From Streptomyces plumbidurans (lineage in GTDB: Bacteria; Actinomycetota; Actinomycetes; Streptomycetales; Streptomycetaceae), in contig NZ_JAFJSY010000010.1 in NCBI RefSeq assembly GCF_019857225.1, positions 62,001 to 126,000 on the forward strand: a stretch of 64,000 nucleotides of DNA. Direction: 5' to 3'. The notes below the pieces were generated by a model. It was given only the letters and a program-made list of their open reading frames with translations, was not told the origin of the DNA and made no database searches. Of this stretch, positions 16,849-26,201 are shown piece by piece; positions within the stretch are counted from its first letter, which is position 1; each line of letters opens with the position of its first letter. A program made the position numbers and the translations under genes.

Positions 16849-18765
16849 ATGTCCGTGTCCGTCCCCTACCCGTCCGCGTCCGACTACGACGGCGTACCCC
16901 AGCTGGTGCAGCCCGAGATCCGGCGCCTGGGCGGAGTGGTGCGGGAGACGTCGGTTCCGCCGCTCGTCCCGCCGCCCACCCACGGCTCGCTCGCCGACCT
17001 GCCGTTCGACAACGCGGACGCGGCGCCCGCATCCAGGGTCCTGAGCCGCCGCAGGGGCGACGGCGAGTGGGTGGACGTGACGGCGGGGGAGTTCGCGCAG
17101 CAGGTGCAGGCCCTGGCGAGGGGTTTGATCTCGGAGGGCCTGGTTCCCGGCGACCGTGTCGCCGTCATGGCGCGGACGATCTACGAGTGGACGCTGCTGG
17201 ACTTCGCCGCGTGGGCCGCCGGTCTGGTGACCGTTCCGATCTACCCGACGTCCTCGGTCTATCAGACCCGGTGGATCCTCCAGGACTCCGGTGCGGTGGC
17301 CCTGGTGACGGAGACCGCCGCGCAGGCCTCGGCGCTCGGCCCGGAGCTGAGCCGGCTGCCGGATCTGCGGCACCTGTGGATCGTGGAGAAGGACCACCTC
17401 GACCGTCTCGACGAACTCGGGCAGCAGGTACCCGACCAGGAAGTCGCCGTGCGCCGCGGGATGCTGGTCCCCGACACGCTCGCCACCGTCATCTACACCT
17501 CGGGCACCACCGGCCGCCCCAAGGGCTGCGTGCTCACGCACGGCAACTTCATCGCCGAGGTCGACAACGCGATCGAGCTGCTCTACCCGATCTTCAAGTC
17601 GAAGGCGGACGACCCCTCCACGCTGCTTTTCCTGCCCATGTCGCACGTCTTCGGGCGCATGGTGGCGATCGCCTGCATCCGGGCCCGGGTCCGCCTCGGC
17701 CATGCCGCGAGCCTGGACGGGAACAGCCTGCTGGCCGACCTCGCCGCCTTCCGGCCGACCTTTCTGCTGTGCATCCCGTACATGCTGGAGAAGGTCTTCA
17801 ACAACGCGCGTGCCAAGGCGGAGAGCGGCGGGCGGGCCACCGTCTTCGACCGCGCGGCGAACACCGCCGTCCGCTACGGCGAGGCGCTGGAGGCCCGGCA
17901 CGCGGGCACCGGCCCCGGCCCGGGCACCGCGCTGAAGGCGGCCCGCGCCCTCTACGACACCCTGGTCTACCGCCGGATCCGCAACGCCATGGGCGGCCGC
18001 ATCCGCCACATCATCTCCGGCGGCTCCCCCCTCGGCCGCCGCCTCGCCGCCTTCTACGCGGGCGCGGGCATGGAGGTCTACGAGGGCTACGGCCTCACCG
18101 AGACCACCGGCGCGGCCACGGTGACACCCCCGCTCAAACCCCGTCTGGGCACGGTGGGCTGGCCCCTGCCCGGCACGAAGGTGCGGATCGCGGCCGACGG
18201 CGAGATCCTGCTGAACGGCGGTCAGGTCTTCCGCGGCTACTGGGACCCGCAGGGCGGCGGGGTGATCCCGTCCTCGGCGGACGGCTGGTTCCCGACCGGT
18301 GACATCGGGCAACTGGACGACGAGGGCTACCTCACCATCACCGGCCGCAAGAAGGAGATCATCATCACCGCGGGCGGCAAGAACACGGCCCCCGCCCCGC
18401 TGGAGAACTGGCTGCGCTCGCACCCCCTGATCTCCCAGTGCATGGTGGTGGGCGACCGCCGCCCCTACATCGCCGCGCTCCTCACCCTCGACATGGAGGG
18501 CGTCGGCCACTGGCGCCGCATGCACGGCAAGCACCCCGTCCCCGCGGAACTCCTGGTCGACGACGAGGAGTTGAGGGCGGTGCTGCAGCGCGCCGTGGAC
18601 GAGGCCAACAAACTGGTCTCCCGCCCGGAGTCGATCCGCCGCTTCGCCATCGTCCCCGAGGACTTCACCGAAGAGGCGGGCCACCTGACCCCGTCCATGA
18701 AGCTGCGCCGCGAGGCGGTCATGCGGGACTTCGCGGCAGAGGTGGAGAGCCTGTACGACCGCTGA
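16849..18765 (+). CDS. Long-chain fatty-acid-CoA ligase, second of tandem pair
   Basis: The 638-residue enzyme is a close paralogue of the preceding ligase, sharing long identical stretches such as the region YEWTLLDFAAWA and the P-loop YTSGTTGRPKGC. The same AMP-binding and C-terminal lysine-containing motifs (TGRKKEIIITAGGKN) are intact, so both copies are probably active. The start has a CAGGAG ribosome site five bases upstream. Its last 47 bases overlap the convergent LysR gene. The pair arose by tandem duplication; differences concentrate near the N-terminus. Confidence 0.92.
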   Translation: MSVSVPYPSASDYDGVPQLVQPEIRRLGGVVRETSVPPLVPPPTHGSLADLPFDNADAAPASRVLSRRRGDGEWVDVTAGEFAQQVQALARGLISEGLVPGDRVAVMARTIYEWTLLDFAAWAAGLVTVPIYPTSSVYQTRWILQDSGAVALVTETAAQASALGPELSRLPDLRHLWIVEKDHLDRLDELGQQVPDQEVAVRRGMLVPDTLATVIYTSGTTGRPKGCVLTHGNFIAEVDNAIELLYPIFKSKADDPSTLLFLPMSHVFGRMVAIACIRARVRLGHAASLDGNSLLADLAAFRPTFLLCIPYMLEKVFNNARAKAESGGRATVFDRAANTAVRYGEALEARHAGTGPGPGTALKAARALYDTLVYRRIRNAMGGRIRHIISGGSPLGRRLAAFYAGAGMEVYEGYGLTETTGAATVTPPLKPRLGTVGWPLPGTKVRIAADGEILLNGGQVFRGYWDPQGGGVIPSSADGWFPTGDIGQLDDEGYLTITGRKKEIIITAGGKNTAPAPLENWLRSHPLISQCMVVGDRRPYIAALLTLDMEGVGHWRRMHGKHPVPAELLVDDEELRAVLQRAVDEANKLVSRPESIRRFAIVPEDFTEEAGHLTPSMKLRREAVMRDFAAEVESLYDR

Positions 18766-19651
18766 GCCCCCGCCGGTGCTCCACGACCGTGTCGGCGAAC
18801 GCCCGCGCCGGCGGACTGAGCGCGTCCCAGCGGCGTACGGCCCAGCCGACGGGGAGCGGTCGGAGCAGGGGGACGGGGATCAGCCGCAGGGCACCGTCGC
18901 CCGGCACGGCCAGCCCCGGCAGCGCGGGGACCAGCGCCCGTCCGACGCCCAGTTCCGCCAGCAGCAGCGCCGTGTCCCAGTCGGCGACGCTCGTGTCGTA
19001 ACCGAAGCGGACCGCGAACTTTGCGCAGGCGGCGTCCAGATGGGCGGCGGAGGCGGAGTTCGGCGGCAGGCGGATGAGGCGTACGCCGGCCAGCTCGTGC
19101 GGGTCGAGGGACGGGCGGTCGGCCAGCGCGTCGTCGGCCCGTACCGCGAGCACCCACGGGAGTTCCACCACGGCCCGCTGCTCGATGCCCCGCACCGGCG
19201 GGCCGAGGGTGATCCACGCCAGGTCGAGCGTGCCGTCGGTCAGCGCGTCGAAGCTGCCGCGGCCCGAACTGACCGTGCGGAACTCGAGGTTGACGTTCGG
19301 ATGCCCGCGCCGGAACTCCACCACCGCGTCCGACATGAAGTGCCGTACGGTCGTCGCTCCCGTCGCCACCCGCACCTGCCCGCTCGCGCCCTCGACGAGG
19401 TCCCGCAGCTGCCGCAGCGCCAGATCGAGCCCGGAGATCCCCTCGGCCGCCGCGGCCTCCAGCACCCGCCCGGCCCCGGTGGGCACGACCCCGCGCGACT
19501 GCCGCTCCAGCAGCGCCACACCCGTCTCCCGCTCCAGCCGCTTCACATGCTGGCTCACCGCCGACTGGGTGCAGCCGAGCTCCCTGGCCACCGCACTGAG
19601 GCTGCCGGCCCGGCACACCGCCACGAACACCCGCAGGTCGTCAAGGGTCAC
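18719..19651 (-). CDS. LysR-family transcriptional regulator
   Basis: The 310-residue protein has the LysR N-terminal helix-turn-helix (MTLDDLRVFVAVCRAGSLSA, then CTQSAVSQHVKRLE at about 29-42) and a periplasmic-binding-like effector domain. The GTG at 19651 gives the standard LysR N-terminus; the longer frame to 19747 has no family support. The ribosome site GGAGG is unusually close, two bases from the GTG. A CTTGGG dyad lies just upstream and may be its own operator. The 3' end overlaps the fadD paralogue gene on the other strand. Confidence 0.88.
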   Translation of the reverse strand: MTLDDLRVFVAVCRAGSLSAVARELGCTQSAVSQHVKRLERETGVALLERQSRGVVPTGAGRVLEAAAAEGISGLDLALRQLRDLVEGASGQVRVATGATTVRHFMSDAVVEFRRGHPNVNLEFRTVSSGRGSFDALTDGTLDLAWITLGPPVRGIEQRAVVELPWVLAVRADDALADRPSLDPHELAGVRLIRLPPNSASAAHLDAACAKFAVRFGYDTSVADWDTALLLAELGVGRALVPALPGLAVPGDGALRLIPVPLLRPLPVGWAVRRWDALSPPARAFADTVVEHRRGLSGRTGSPPLPRSPA

Positions 19652-19667
19652 GACCTCCAAGCTAACA

Positions 19668-19710
19668 CTTGGGTTCAGCGACAAATCCCAAGGATTGACT
19701 GCGCCTTGGG
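19668..19710. promoter_or_regulatory. Candidate LysR binding dyad
   Basis: CTTGGG at 19668-19673 pairs with CCCAAG at 19687-19692, and CTTGGG recurs at 19705-19710. The dyad starts 17 bases upstream of the lysR start and precedes the divergent DUF6817-like gene. An interrupted dyad with a third half-site is typical of LysR-type operators and autoregulation. Confidence 0.45.
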
Positions 19711-19827
19711 CCCGTACGACGATCACTTCAGGGCCCGAGGGCGGCAACCCGCTCCCACCCGCGCCGGGATCCGGAACCGTGCGGGGGAGCGAGCGGGTGC
19801 CGACCCGGACGTCGAAGGGATGCCGTC

Positions 19828-20382
19828 GTGCCGCGGACGCCCGACCACCACCAAGCCACCGCCCTCATGCGGGACTTGGGCGCCGACAGCCTTCCGCACC
19901 CCGGCGGGACGCTGCTCGCGCACCTCGATCGCGTGGGCGACCGGCTCGCCGCCTGGGGCGCCAGGCCCGCGCTGCAACGCGCCGGACTCACCCATGCCGC
20001 CTACGGCACCGACGGCTTCCCGACCGCCCTCCTCCCCCTCGACCGGCGGCCCGAACTCGCCGCCGTGATCGGCCCCGAGGCCGAGGAGATCGTCTACGTC
20101 TACGCCTGCTGCGACCGCCGAGCCTCCTACCCCGGCCTCGCGACCCCCGACGGCCCCTTCCACGACCGCTTCACGGGCCGCACCCTCACCCCGGCCACCC
20201 CTCTGCGCCAGGACATCGCCGAACTCACCGCCGCGAACGAACTCGACCTGGCCCACCGCAGCCGCGACTTCCGCACGCGATGGGGACCCGAACTCCTCAC
20301 CCTCTTCACCCGCTTCCGGTCCCTGCTGAGCGAGCCCGCCTGGCAGGACTGCCTCACCGTGCTCGGCCCCGGGCGCAGTTGA
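19828..20382 (+). CDS. DUF6817-like protein
   Basis: The 184-residue protein has the pattern LLAHLDRVGDRLAAWGA followed by AGLTHAAYGTDGF, which I recall from the DUF6817 family, reminiscent of helical HD-like proteins (His in AHLDR, His in LTHAAYG). No function is established. The GTG start has GAAGGGA upstream. It is divergent from the LysR gene and could be its target. Confidence 0.65.
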   Translation: MPRTPDHHQATALMRDLGADSLPHPGGTLLAHLDRVGDRLAAWGARPALQRAGLTHAAYGTDGFPTALLPLDRRPELAAVIGPEAEEIVYVYACCDRRASYPGLATPDGPFHDRFTGRTLTPATPLRQDIAELTAANELDLAHRSRDFRTRWGPELLTLFTRFRSLLSEPAWQDCLTVLGPGRS

Positions 20383-20396
20383 GGCCCGCTGCCGGG

Positions 20397-21098
20397 CTAG
20401 GCGGTCGCCCCGCCGGGCCGCGCGGCCGTCACCGGCTTGCGGGCAAGGAGATACGCCTGCGGGGTCCGCTCGCCGAGGTCCTCGTCCGGTTCCCGGATCG
20501 TGCGTGAGCCGAGCGTGAAGCCTGTCTCGGTCAGCAGCTGTGCCAGGTCGTCCGGTTGGCGGCGCAGGAAGGTGAGCGACACGTCGTGGCCGAAGGGGCG
20601 GTCGTGGCGGCGGTGCGGGCCGCCGGTCTGGAAGGCGAGGAGGAGGTGGCCGCCGGGCGCGAGAGCGCGGTGGAACTCGGCGAAGAGCGCGGGCAGTCTG
20701 TCCACAGGCGTGTGGATGGTCGAGTACCACGAGACGATCCCGGCAAGAGACCCGTCGGACACGCCCAGGTCCAGCATCGAGCCCTGCTCGAACCGCAGTT
20801 CCGGGTTCTCCCGCCGGGCCACGGCCAGCATCGACTCCGACAGGTCGAGGCCGTAGGCCCGCAGGCCGAGTGCGGCGAGGTGCGCGGTGCTGCGGCCCGG
20901 CCCGCAGCCCACGTCGGCCACCGTCCCCTCGTCGCCCACGAGTTCGGCGAAGGCGGCGAGTATCGCCCGGTCCAGCGGCGTGGCCGCGTGCTTGCCCGCG
21001 AACATGGCGGCGTAGTCCTCGGCGATGGCGTCGTAGAACTCACGGGTGCTGGACAGGAAGTCGCTGCCGGGCTCGCTGCCGGTATCGGAAACGGTCAT
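20397..21098 (-). CDS. SAM-dependent class I methyltransferase
   Basis: The 233-residue protein has methyltransferase motif I as VADVGCGPGRST, followed by GLDLSESMLAVAR and the post-motif GGHLLLAFQTGG segment. The order is that of small-molecule class I methyltransferases (Methyltransf_11/25 type). The substrate is unknown. The ATG at 21098 (MTVSDTGSEP) is preferred to the start at 21128. Confidence 0.85.
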   Translation of the reverse strand: MTVSDTGSEPGSDFLSSTREFYDAIAEDYAAMFAGKHAATPLDRAILAAFAELVGDEGTVADVGCGPGRSTAHLAALGLRAYGLDLSESMLAVARRENPELRFEQGSMLDLGVSDGSLAGIVSWYSTIHTPVDRLPALFAEFHRALAPGGHLLLAFQTGGPHRRHDRPFGHDVSLTFLRRQPDDLAQLLTETGFTLGSRTIREPDEDLGERTPQAYLLARKPVTAARPGGATA

Positions 21099-21147
21099 GG
21101 TCGAGACCGTAGCGACCACCACTGACAATCGGCCCGCTCGCTCACCG

Positions 21148-21468
21148 TCAAGCCGCCCCTGGCACCGTCGCCCGCAGCACAGCCGTGGTCACCGCCGCCC
21201 CCAGAACCACCACCACGAACGGCGCCCGTCGCCACGCCAGGGCGACCGCCACCAGTACGCCGCCGGGCCGAGCCCAGCCGGCGAAGCCGCCGTTCTCCGT
21301 CAGGGCCCCCGTCGCCAGCAGTGCGACGAGCAGGACGACCGCACCGGCCGCCGCCAACTCGTGGACCCGCTGCGGCAACCGCACCCGGCCGTGCAGCGCC
21401 GGGCCCACCAGGCGGAAGGCGTACGTCCCGACGGCCAGGGCCAGGATCAGCGAGACCGTCCCGTTCAT
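21148..21468 (-). CDS. azlD: Branched-chain amino acid transport subunit AzlD
   Basis: This 106-residue membrane protein has about four helices and the AzlD N-terminal pattern ILALAVGTYAFRLVGP. AzlD is the small subunit of the AzlCD exporter, which removes branched-chain or analogue amino acids. The ATG overlaps the azlC stop by four bases, so the two subunits are made together. Confidence 0.88.
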   Translation of the reverse strand: MNGTVSLILALAVGTYAFRLVGPALHGRVRLPQRVHELAAAGAVVLLVALLATGALTENGGFAGWARPGGVLVAVALAWRRAPFVVVVLGAAVTTAVLRATVPGAA

Positions 21469-22175
21469 TCGGACGCCTCCTTCCGCCCGTAGAGCGCCAG
21501 CCCCGCGAGCGCCAGCAGCACCGGCACACCCGCCGGGACGGCCGGTGCCACCGCCAGGGCCAACGCGGCGCCGAGCAGTGCGCACCGGCGTACCCGCCCG
21601 TCCGTGCGCAGCGCGGGCAGGACCAGCGCCACGAGGACGGCGGGAAAGGCCGCGTCCAGGCCGTACCGGGCCGTGTCCCCGAGGGCACCCCCGGCCAGCG
21701 CGCCCGCCAGGACACCGACGTTCCATACGGCGAACAGGCCGAGCCCGGAGATCCAGAATGCCGCCCGGCGCCGTACCGGATCGGTCTGGGCGAGTGTGAA
21801 GGCCACCGTCTCGTCGGTCACCAGATGCGCGCCGAGCAGCCGGGCCGCCCACCCGCGCCCGACGACGTCCGCGACGGCGAGGCTGAAGGCGGCCGTACGG
21901 GTGTTGAGCAGCAGGCCCGTGGCGGCCGCGGCGAGCGGACCGCCCCCGGCCAGCAGCACCCCGACCGCGCTGAACTGGGCCGACCCCGCGTACACCAGCA
22001 GAGACATCACCACCGGCACCCACACCGGCAGCCCACCGGCGACGGAGATCGCGCCGAAGGACACGCCCACGATCCCGCTGGCGAGCCAGACGAGTGAACT
22101 GTCGCGGACGAGGTCTCTCAGCGGCGCGCGGGGTGTGCCGTCAGTCTGGTGACCTGTTCGTTGCAGCGAACGCAT
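21465..22175 (-). CDS. azlC: Branched-chain amino acid exporter AzlC
   Basis: The 236-residue protein has the AzlC signature LASGIVGVSFGAISVAGGLP and VYAGSAQFSAVGVLLAGG, with about seven membrane helices. It forms the AzlCD permease with the overlapping downstream gene. It is divergent from an XRE/cupin regulator across a short region with two matching palindromes, a common arrangement in which the regulator represses the exporter. The first palindrome lies immediately around the azlC start. Confidence 0.9.
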   Translation of the reverse strand: MRSLQRTGHQTDGTPRAPLRDLVRDSSLVWLASGIVGVSFGAISVAGGLPVWVPVVMSLLVYAGSAQFSAVGVLLAGGGPLAAAATGLLLNTRTAAFSLAVADVVGRGWAARLLGAHLVTDETVAFTLAQTDPVRRRAAFWISGLGLFAVWNVGVLAGALAGGALGDTARYGLDAAFPAVLVALVLPALRTDGRVRRCALLGAALALAVAPAVPAGVPVLLALAGLALYGRKEASE

Positions 22176-22220
22176 GTTTTCTAGAATGAACAGCAGCTAC
22201 CATGTTCGTCAAGGCGAACA
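22155..22220. promoter_or_regulatory. Two palindromic operators between azlC and the XRE/cupin regulator
   Basis: TGTTCG-N6-CGAACG lies at 22155-22172 and TGTTCG-N6-CGAACA at 22203-22220, two copies of the same 18-base palindrome 48 bases apart. A TAGAAT box at 22182-22187 lies between them and could be the -10 element of the regulator promoter. The first copy overlaps the azlC start codon region, the second overlaps an upstream ATG of the regulator. Both promoters would be blocked by a dimer at each site. Confidence 0.65.
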
Positions 22221-22243
22221 AAAAGACCGATGGAGCGAACGCC

Positions 22244-22819
22244 ATGCCCGACGCACCCCCGCCCCCACCCTCCCGGCTCCCCCTCGGTTGGATCGCCGCC
22301 GCCCTGCGCCGAGAGCGCACCCGGTCCGGCCTCACCCTCTCCGAGCTGGCCAAACGAGCCGGAATCGCGAAGTCCACGCTGTCCCAGCTGGAAGCGGCCA
22401 GCGGCAACCCGAGCATGGAGACGATCTGGGCGCTGGCGGTGGCGCTCGGCGTGCCGTTCGGTGCGCTGGTGGAGCCGCCGGCGTCGACCGTGCGCGTCAT
22501 CCGGGCCGACGAGGGCCCGACCGTGCACTCCGAGCAGTCCAGCTTCACGGCCGCACTGCTGTCGGCCGGTCCGCCGGGCGCCCGGCGCGACATCTACCGC
22601 GTCCGGCTGGAGCCCGGCACCGTACGCGACTCCAAGCCGCACATTCCGGGCACCGTGGAGCACATCGTGGTCGGCGCCGGGCGGGTGAACGCCGGGCCGC
22701 CGGGGGAGCAGACGGAGCTGGGGCCGGGGGACTACATGGCCTACCCCGGGGATGTGCCGCACTCGTACGAGGCGCTGGCGCCCGGGACGGCGTTCGTGCT
22801 GATCATGCAGCACGTCTGA
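22244..22819 (+). CDS. XRE-family regulator with C-terminal cupin domain
   Basis: The 191-residue protein has an N-terminal XRE helix-turn-helix (LTLSELAKRAGIAKSTLSQL) and a C-terminal cupin sensor domain with HIPGTVEHIVVGAGR and GDYMAYPGDVPHSY. This type commonly controls divergent amino-acid exporters. The ATG at 22244 has GGAG eight bases upstream. An upstream in-frame ATG at 22202 would lie inside an operator palindrome and is rejected. It probably represses azlCD and itself. Confidence 0.88.
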   Translation: MPDAPPPPPSRLPLGWIAAALRRERTRSGLTLSELAKRAGIAKSTLSQLEAASGNPSMETIWALAVALGVPFGALVEPPASTVRVIRADEGPTVHSEQSSFTAALLSAGPPGARRDIYRVRLEPGTVRDSKPHIPGTVEHIVVGAGRVNAGPPGEQTELGPGDYMAYPGDVPHSYEALAPGTAFVLIMQHV

Positions 22820-22850
22820 GAAGTCGAGCCAGGGTGGACGGGAAAAGGCA

Positions 22851-22881
22851 GGAGCCCCGCTGCCTTGCGGCGCGGGGCTCC
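22851..22881. terminator. Hairpin terminator between XRE/cupin gene and cold-shock gene
   Basis: GGAGCCCCGC (22851-22860) pairs perfectly with GCGGGGCTCC (22872-22881) over an 11-base loop. There is no long T-tract, as is usual in Streptomyces. It lies between convergent genes and could serve both. Confidence 0.75.
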
Positions 22882-22934
22882 TTGGGTACTGCTGTCAGTT
22901 CCGGATCAAAGCACCAGGCTCCGAGACCGAATGA

Positions 22935-23138
22935 TCAGACGGGGGTGACGTTCTCCGCCTGCGGGCCCTTCGGACCCTGGGTCACGTCGAAGGAGACCTG
23001 CTGGTTCTCCTCCAGCGAGCGGAAGCCGCTCGCGTTGATCGCGGAGTAGTGAACGAAGACGTCGGGGCCGCCGCCTTCCTGGGCGATGAAACCAAAGCCC
23101 TTTTCGGCGTTGAACCACTTCACGGTTCCGGTAGCCAT
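22935..23138 (-). CDS. Cold-shock protein (CspA family)
   Basis: The 67-residue single-domain OB-fold protein has both RNA-binding motifs, KGFGFIAQ (RNP1) and DVFVHYSAI (RNP2). It binds single-stranded RNA or DNA and acts as an RNA chaperone. The start [17 protein letters not shown] is canonical. The 306 bases upstream to the mqnA gene are A/T-richer than the surroundings and probably hold a long 5' leader plus the divergent mqnA promoter; no other gene was seen there. Confidence 0.95.
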   Translation of the reverse strand: MATGTVKWFNAEKGFGFIAQEGGGPDVFVHYSAINASGFRSLEENQQVSFDVTQGPKGPQAENVTPV

Positions 23139-23432
23139 AAGCCCTCCTTGGGCCCAAAGGGTCGCCCTGCTCCAGAACCTGCAAGTGTGAAACTGTGCCG
23201 CACAACTGCATACGTCTGAAAACGACTAGAGCCCGCGGTTACATGCTCCGCAGGCTCTGTACTGCAAGGGAAACCAAACTGCAACTTGCGGGCGAGCCTA
23301 GCACGCAGGCAGCCGAAAGCAATAGAGGTCAAGATCACGTCACCCAGATGTTTGAATGGGGCGGGTGAGGTTGACGAGGCGACGGCGGCGGCACTGCGCC
23401 ACCCTGAACGAAGCACCGTACCCCATAGGGTC

Positions 23433-24327
<895 letters not shown>

Positions 24328-24377
24328 CGGGAACGGCGCACTACCCTTTTCTCGTGTTACGGGGGAGGGGTGACGCC

Positions 24378-26192
24378 ATGCAGCCACTGGGAGCCGACGA
24401 GCCCACCGTCGTGGGGCCCTACCGGCTGCTCGGCCGGCTGGGCTCGGGCGGCATGGGCCGCGTCTATCTGGGCCGCAGCGCGGGTGGTCGTACGGTCGCG
24501 GTCAAGATCGTGCATCCGCACTTCGCGCTCGACGAGGAGTTCCGCGCCCGCTTCCGCCGCGAGGTCGACGCGGCGCGCAGGGTCGGCGGCGCCTGGACCG
24601 CGCCGGTCCTCGACGCCGACCCGGGCGCGTCCGTGCCCTGGGTCGCCACGGCGTACGCGGCGGGCCCGTCACTGGCGGCCGCCGTCACGGACGGCGGTCC
24701 GCTGCCCGGCCATTCCGTACGAGTACTGGGTGCGGGCCTGGCCGAAGCGCTGGCGGCGGTGCACGAACTGGGCCTGGTGCACCGTGACGTGAAGCCCTCC
24801 AACGTCCTGCTCACCCTGGACGGCCCGCTCCTGATCGACTTCGGGATCGCCCGCGCCACGGACGGCACGGCGTCCCTGACCTCCACCGGCGTCTCCATCG
24901 GCTCGCCCGGCTACATGTCCCCCGAGCAGATCCTCGGCAAGGGCGCGACCGGCGCGGCCGACGTCTTCTCGCTCGGTGCGGTACTGGCGTACGCGGCGAC
25001 CGGCGAGCCGCCGTTCCCGGGCGACTCCTCGGCGGCCCTGCTCTACAAGGTCGTCCACGAGGAGCCCGAACTCGGCCCGCTGGACGGCGAGTTGCGCGAG
25101 GTCGTGGAGTCCTGCCTGACCAAGGACCCGAGCGCACGCCCGGCCCCCGGCGACCTGGCCCGCCGCCTCGCCCCCGACGGCGCGGCCCGGCTGGTGGCGG
25201 CCGGATGGCTGCCGGGCGCACTGGTGGAACAGGTGAGCCGAGGTGCCGTACAGCTGCTGAACCTGGAGGCGACCACCTCCGGCCAGGAGGCGGCGTCCGG
25301 GCCGGTGGGGTTCAGCAGTGTGTCGGTCGGGGACGGGGCGCCGGCGGCCGGCGGGGAGGGGGCGGGGGCGGGGCGCTCGACGGTGGGGGAATTCGGACCG
25401 CCACCGGTGATGCAGCCGTCGACACCCGCGCCTTCCACGCCCGTGCCCTCTCCTCCTGTGTCTCCTACGCCCGCGACGCCCGCGCCCTCGGTTCCCGAAC
25501 CGCGGGACGCGCCTCCCGGCAAGCTCTCCGTCTCCGTGGCCGCCTCGTCCGGGCCGGGGGACGGCGGGCGGGGGCGGCGGATGAGCTGCACGGTGGCGCT
25601 GGCGGTCGCGGGGGCGCTGGCGGCGGTGACGGTGGGATCGGCCTTCCTGTTCGACCTGCTGCCCGGCACGGGGAGCAACGGCAAGGACAACAACGCGGGC
25701 GGCGAGCCCTCCACGACAGCCCCACCGAGCTACGGCGCGACCGACGGGGCGAGCGAGAGCCCGAAGCCGGGTGCGAGCCCGAAGCCGAGCGAGAGTGCGG
25801 AGCCGAGCGGGAGCGCCCAGCCCACCGTCGGCACCGGCTCCGCCGTGCCCGCCTCCTACCTCGGCACCTGGGAGGGCCAGGCCCTCGCCCTCGACGGCAC
25901 CCTGCCCGTCGGCACCTTCCGGCTCACCGTCCACAAGGCCGACGTGGGCGAGGAGTTGGGGCGCCTGCGGCAGACCGACCAACTCGGCGGCGTCTGCAAC
26001 GACATCCTCACCGTCAAGACCGTCACCGCCCAGCAGATCGTCGCCACCTCGGTCGGCGCCGAGTCCAACCACAGCGGCTGCAACCCCACCCCCCACACCG
26101 TCCGCCTGTCCCACGTCGGCGACGACCTGAAGTACGCGTCGGACAGCGAGGCGGAGGGGAATCCGGCGGCTCGGATGTCGAAGATCCAGTAG
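24378..26192 (+). CDS. Membrane Ser/Thr protein kinase (PknB-like)
   Basis: The 604-residue protein has a complete Hanks-type kinase domain: glycine loop GSGGMGRVYLG, Lys43, HRDVKPSN with catalytic Asp137, and DFG at 154-156. One membrane helix at about residues 402-425 separates it from an outer part of about 175 residues with a proline/serine/glutamate-rich linker and a small unknown domain, with no PASTA repeats. The ATG at 24378 has GGGGAGGGG upstream and is preferred to the GTG at 24354. It is convergent with the EccC-like gene nine bases away; kinases often sit beside type VII motors, but a functional link is inferred. Confidence 0.92.
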   Translation: MQPLGADEPTVVGPYRLLGRLGSGGMGRVYLGRSAGGRTVAVKIVHPHFALDEEFRARFRREVDAARRVGGAWTAPVLDADPGASVPWVATAYAAGPSLAAAVTDGGPLPGHSVRVLGAGLAEALAAVHELGLVHRDVKPSNVLLTLDGPLLIDFGIARATDGTASLTSTGVSIGSPGYMSPEQILGKGATGAADVFSLGAVLAYAATGEPPFPGDSSAALLYKVVHEEPELGPLDGELREVVESCLTKDPSARPAPGDLARRLAPDGAARLVAAGWLPGALVEQVSRGAVQLLNLEATTSGQEAASGPVGFSSVSVGDGAPAAGGEGAGAGRSTVGEFGPPPVMQPSTPAPSTPVPSPPVSPTPATPAPSVPEPRDAPPGKLSVSVAASSGPGDGGRGRRMSCTVALAVAGALAAVTVGSAFLFDLLPGTGSNGKDNNAGGEPSTTAPPSYGATDGASESPKPGASPKPSESAEPSGSAQPTVGTGSAVPASYLGTWEGQALALDGTLPVGTFRLTVHKADVGEELGRLRQTDQLGGVCNDILTVKTVTAQQIVATSVGAESNHSGCNPTPHTVRLSHVGDDLKYASDSEAEGNPAARMSKIQ

Positions 26193-26201
26193 GGGACCCG
26201 G

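Noticed and set aside
14886..18302. A long plus-strand frame running through both fadD genes
   Set aside because: It is an alternative frame of two clear AMP-binding enzymes, crosses the intergenic gap and is Arg/Pro-rich without domains.
16729..18684. A 651-codon minus-strand frame opposite the second fadD
   Set aside because: Composition is that of a shadow frame, with no ribosome site or family pattern.
22202..22243. Upstream ATG of the XRE/cupin regulator as true start
   Set aside because: It lies within an operator palindrome and has no ribosome site; the ATG at 22244 has GGAG at correct spacing.
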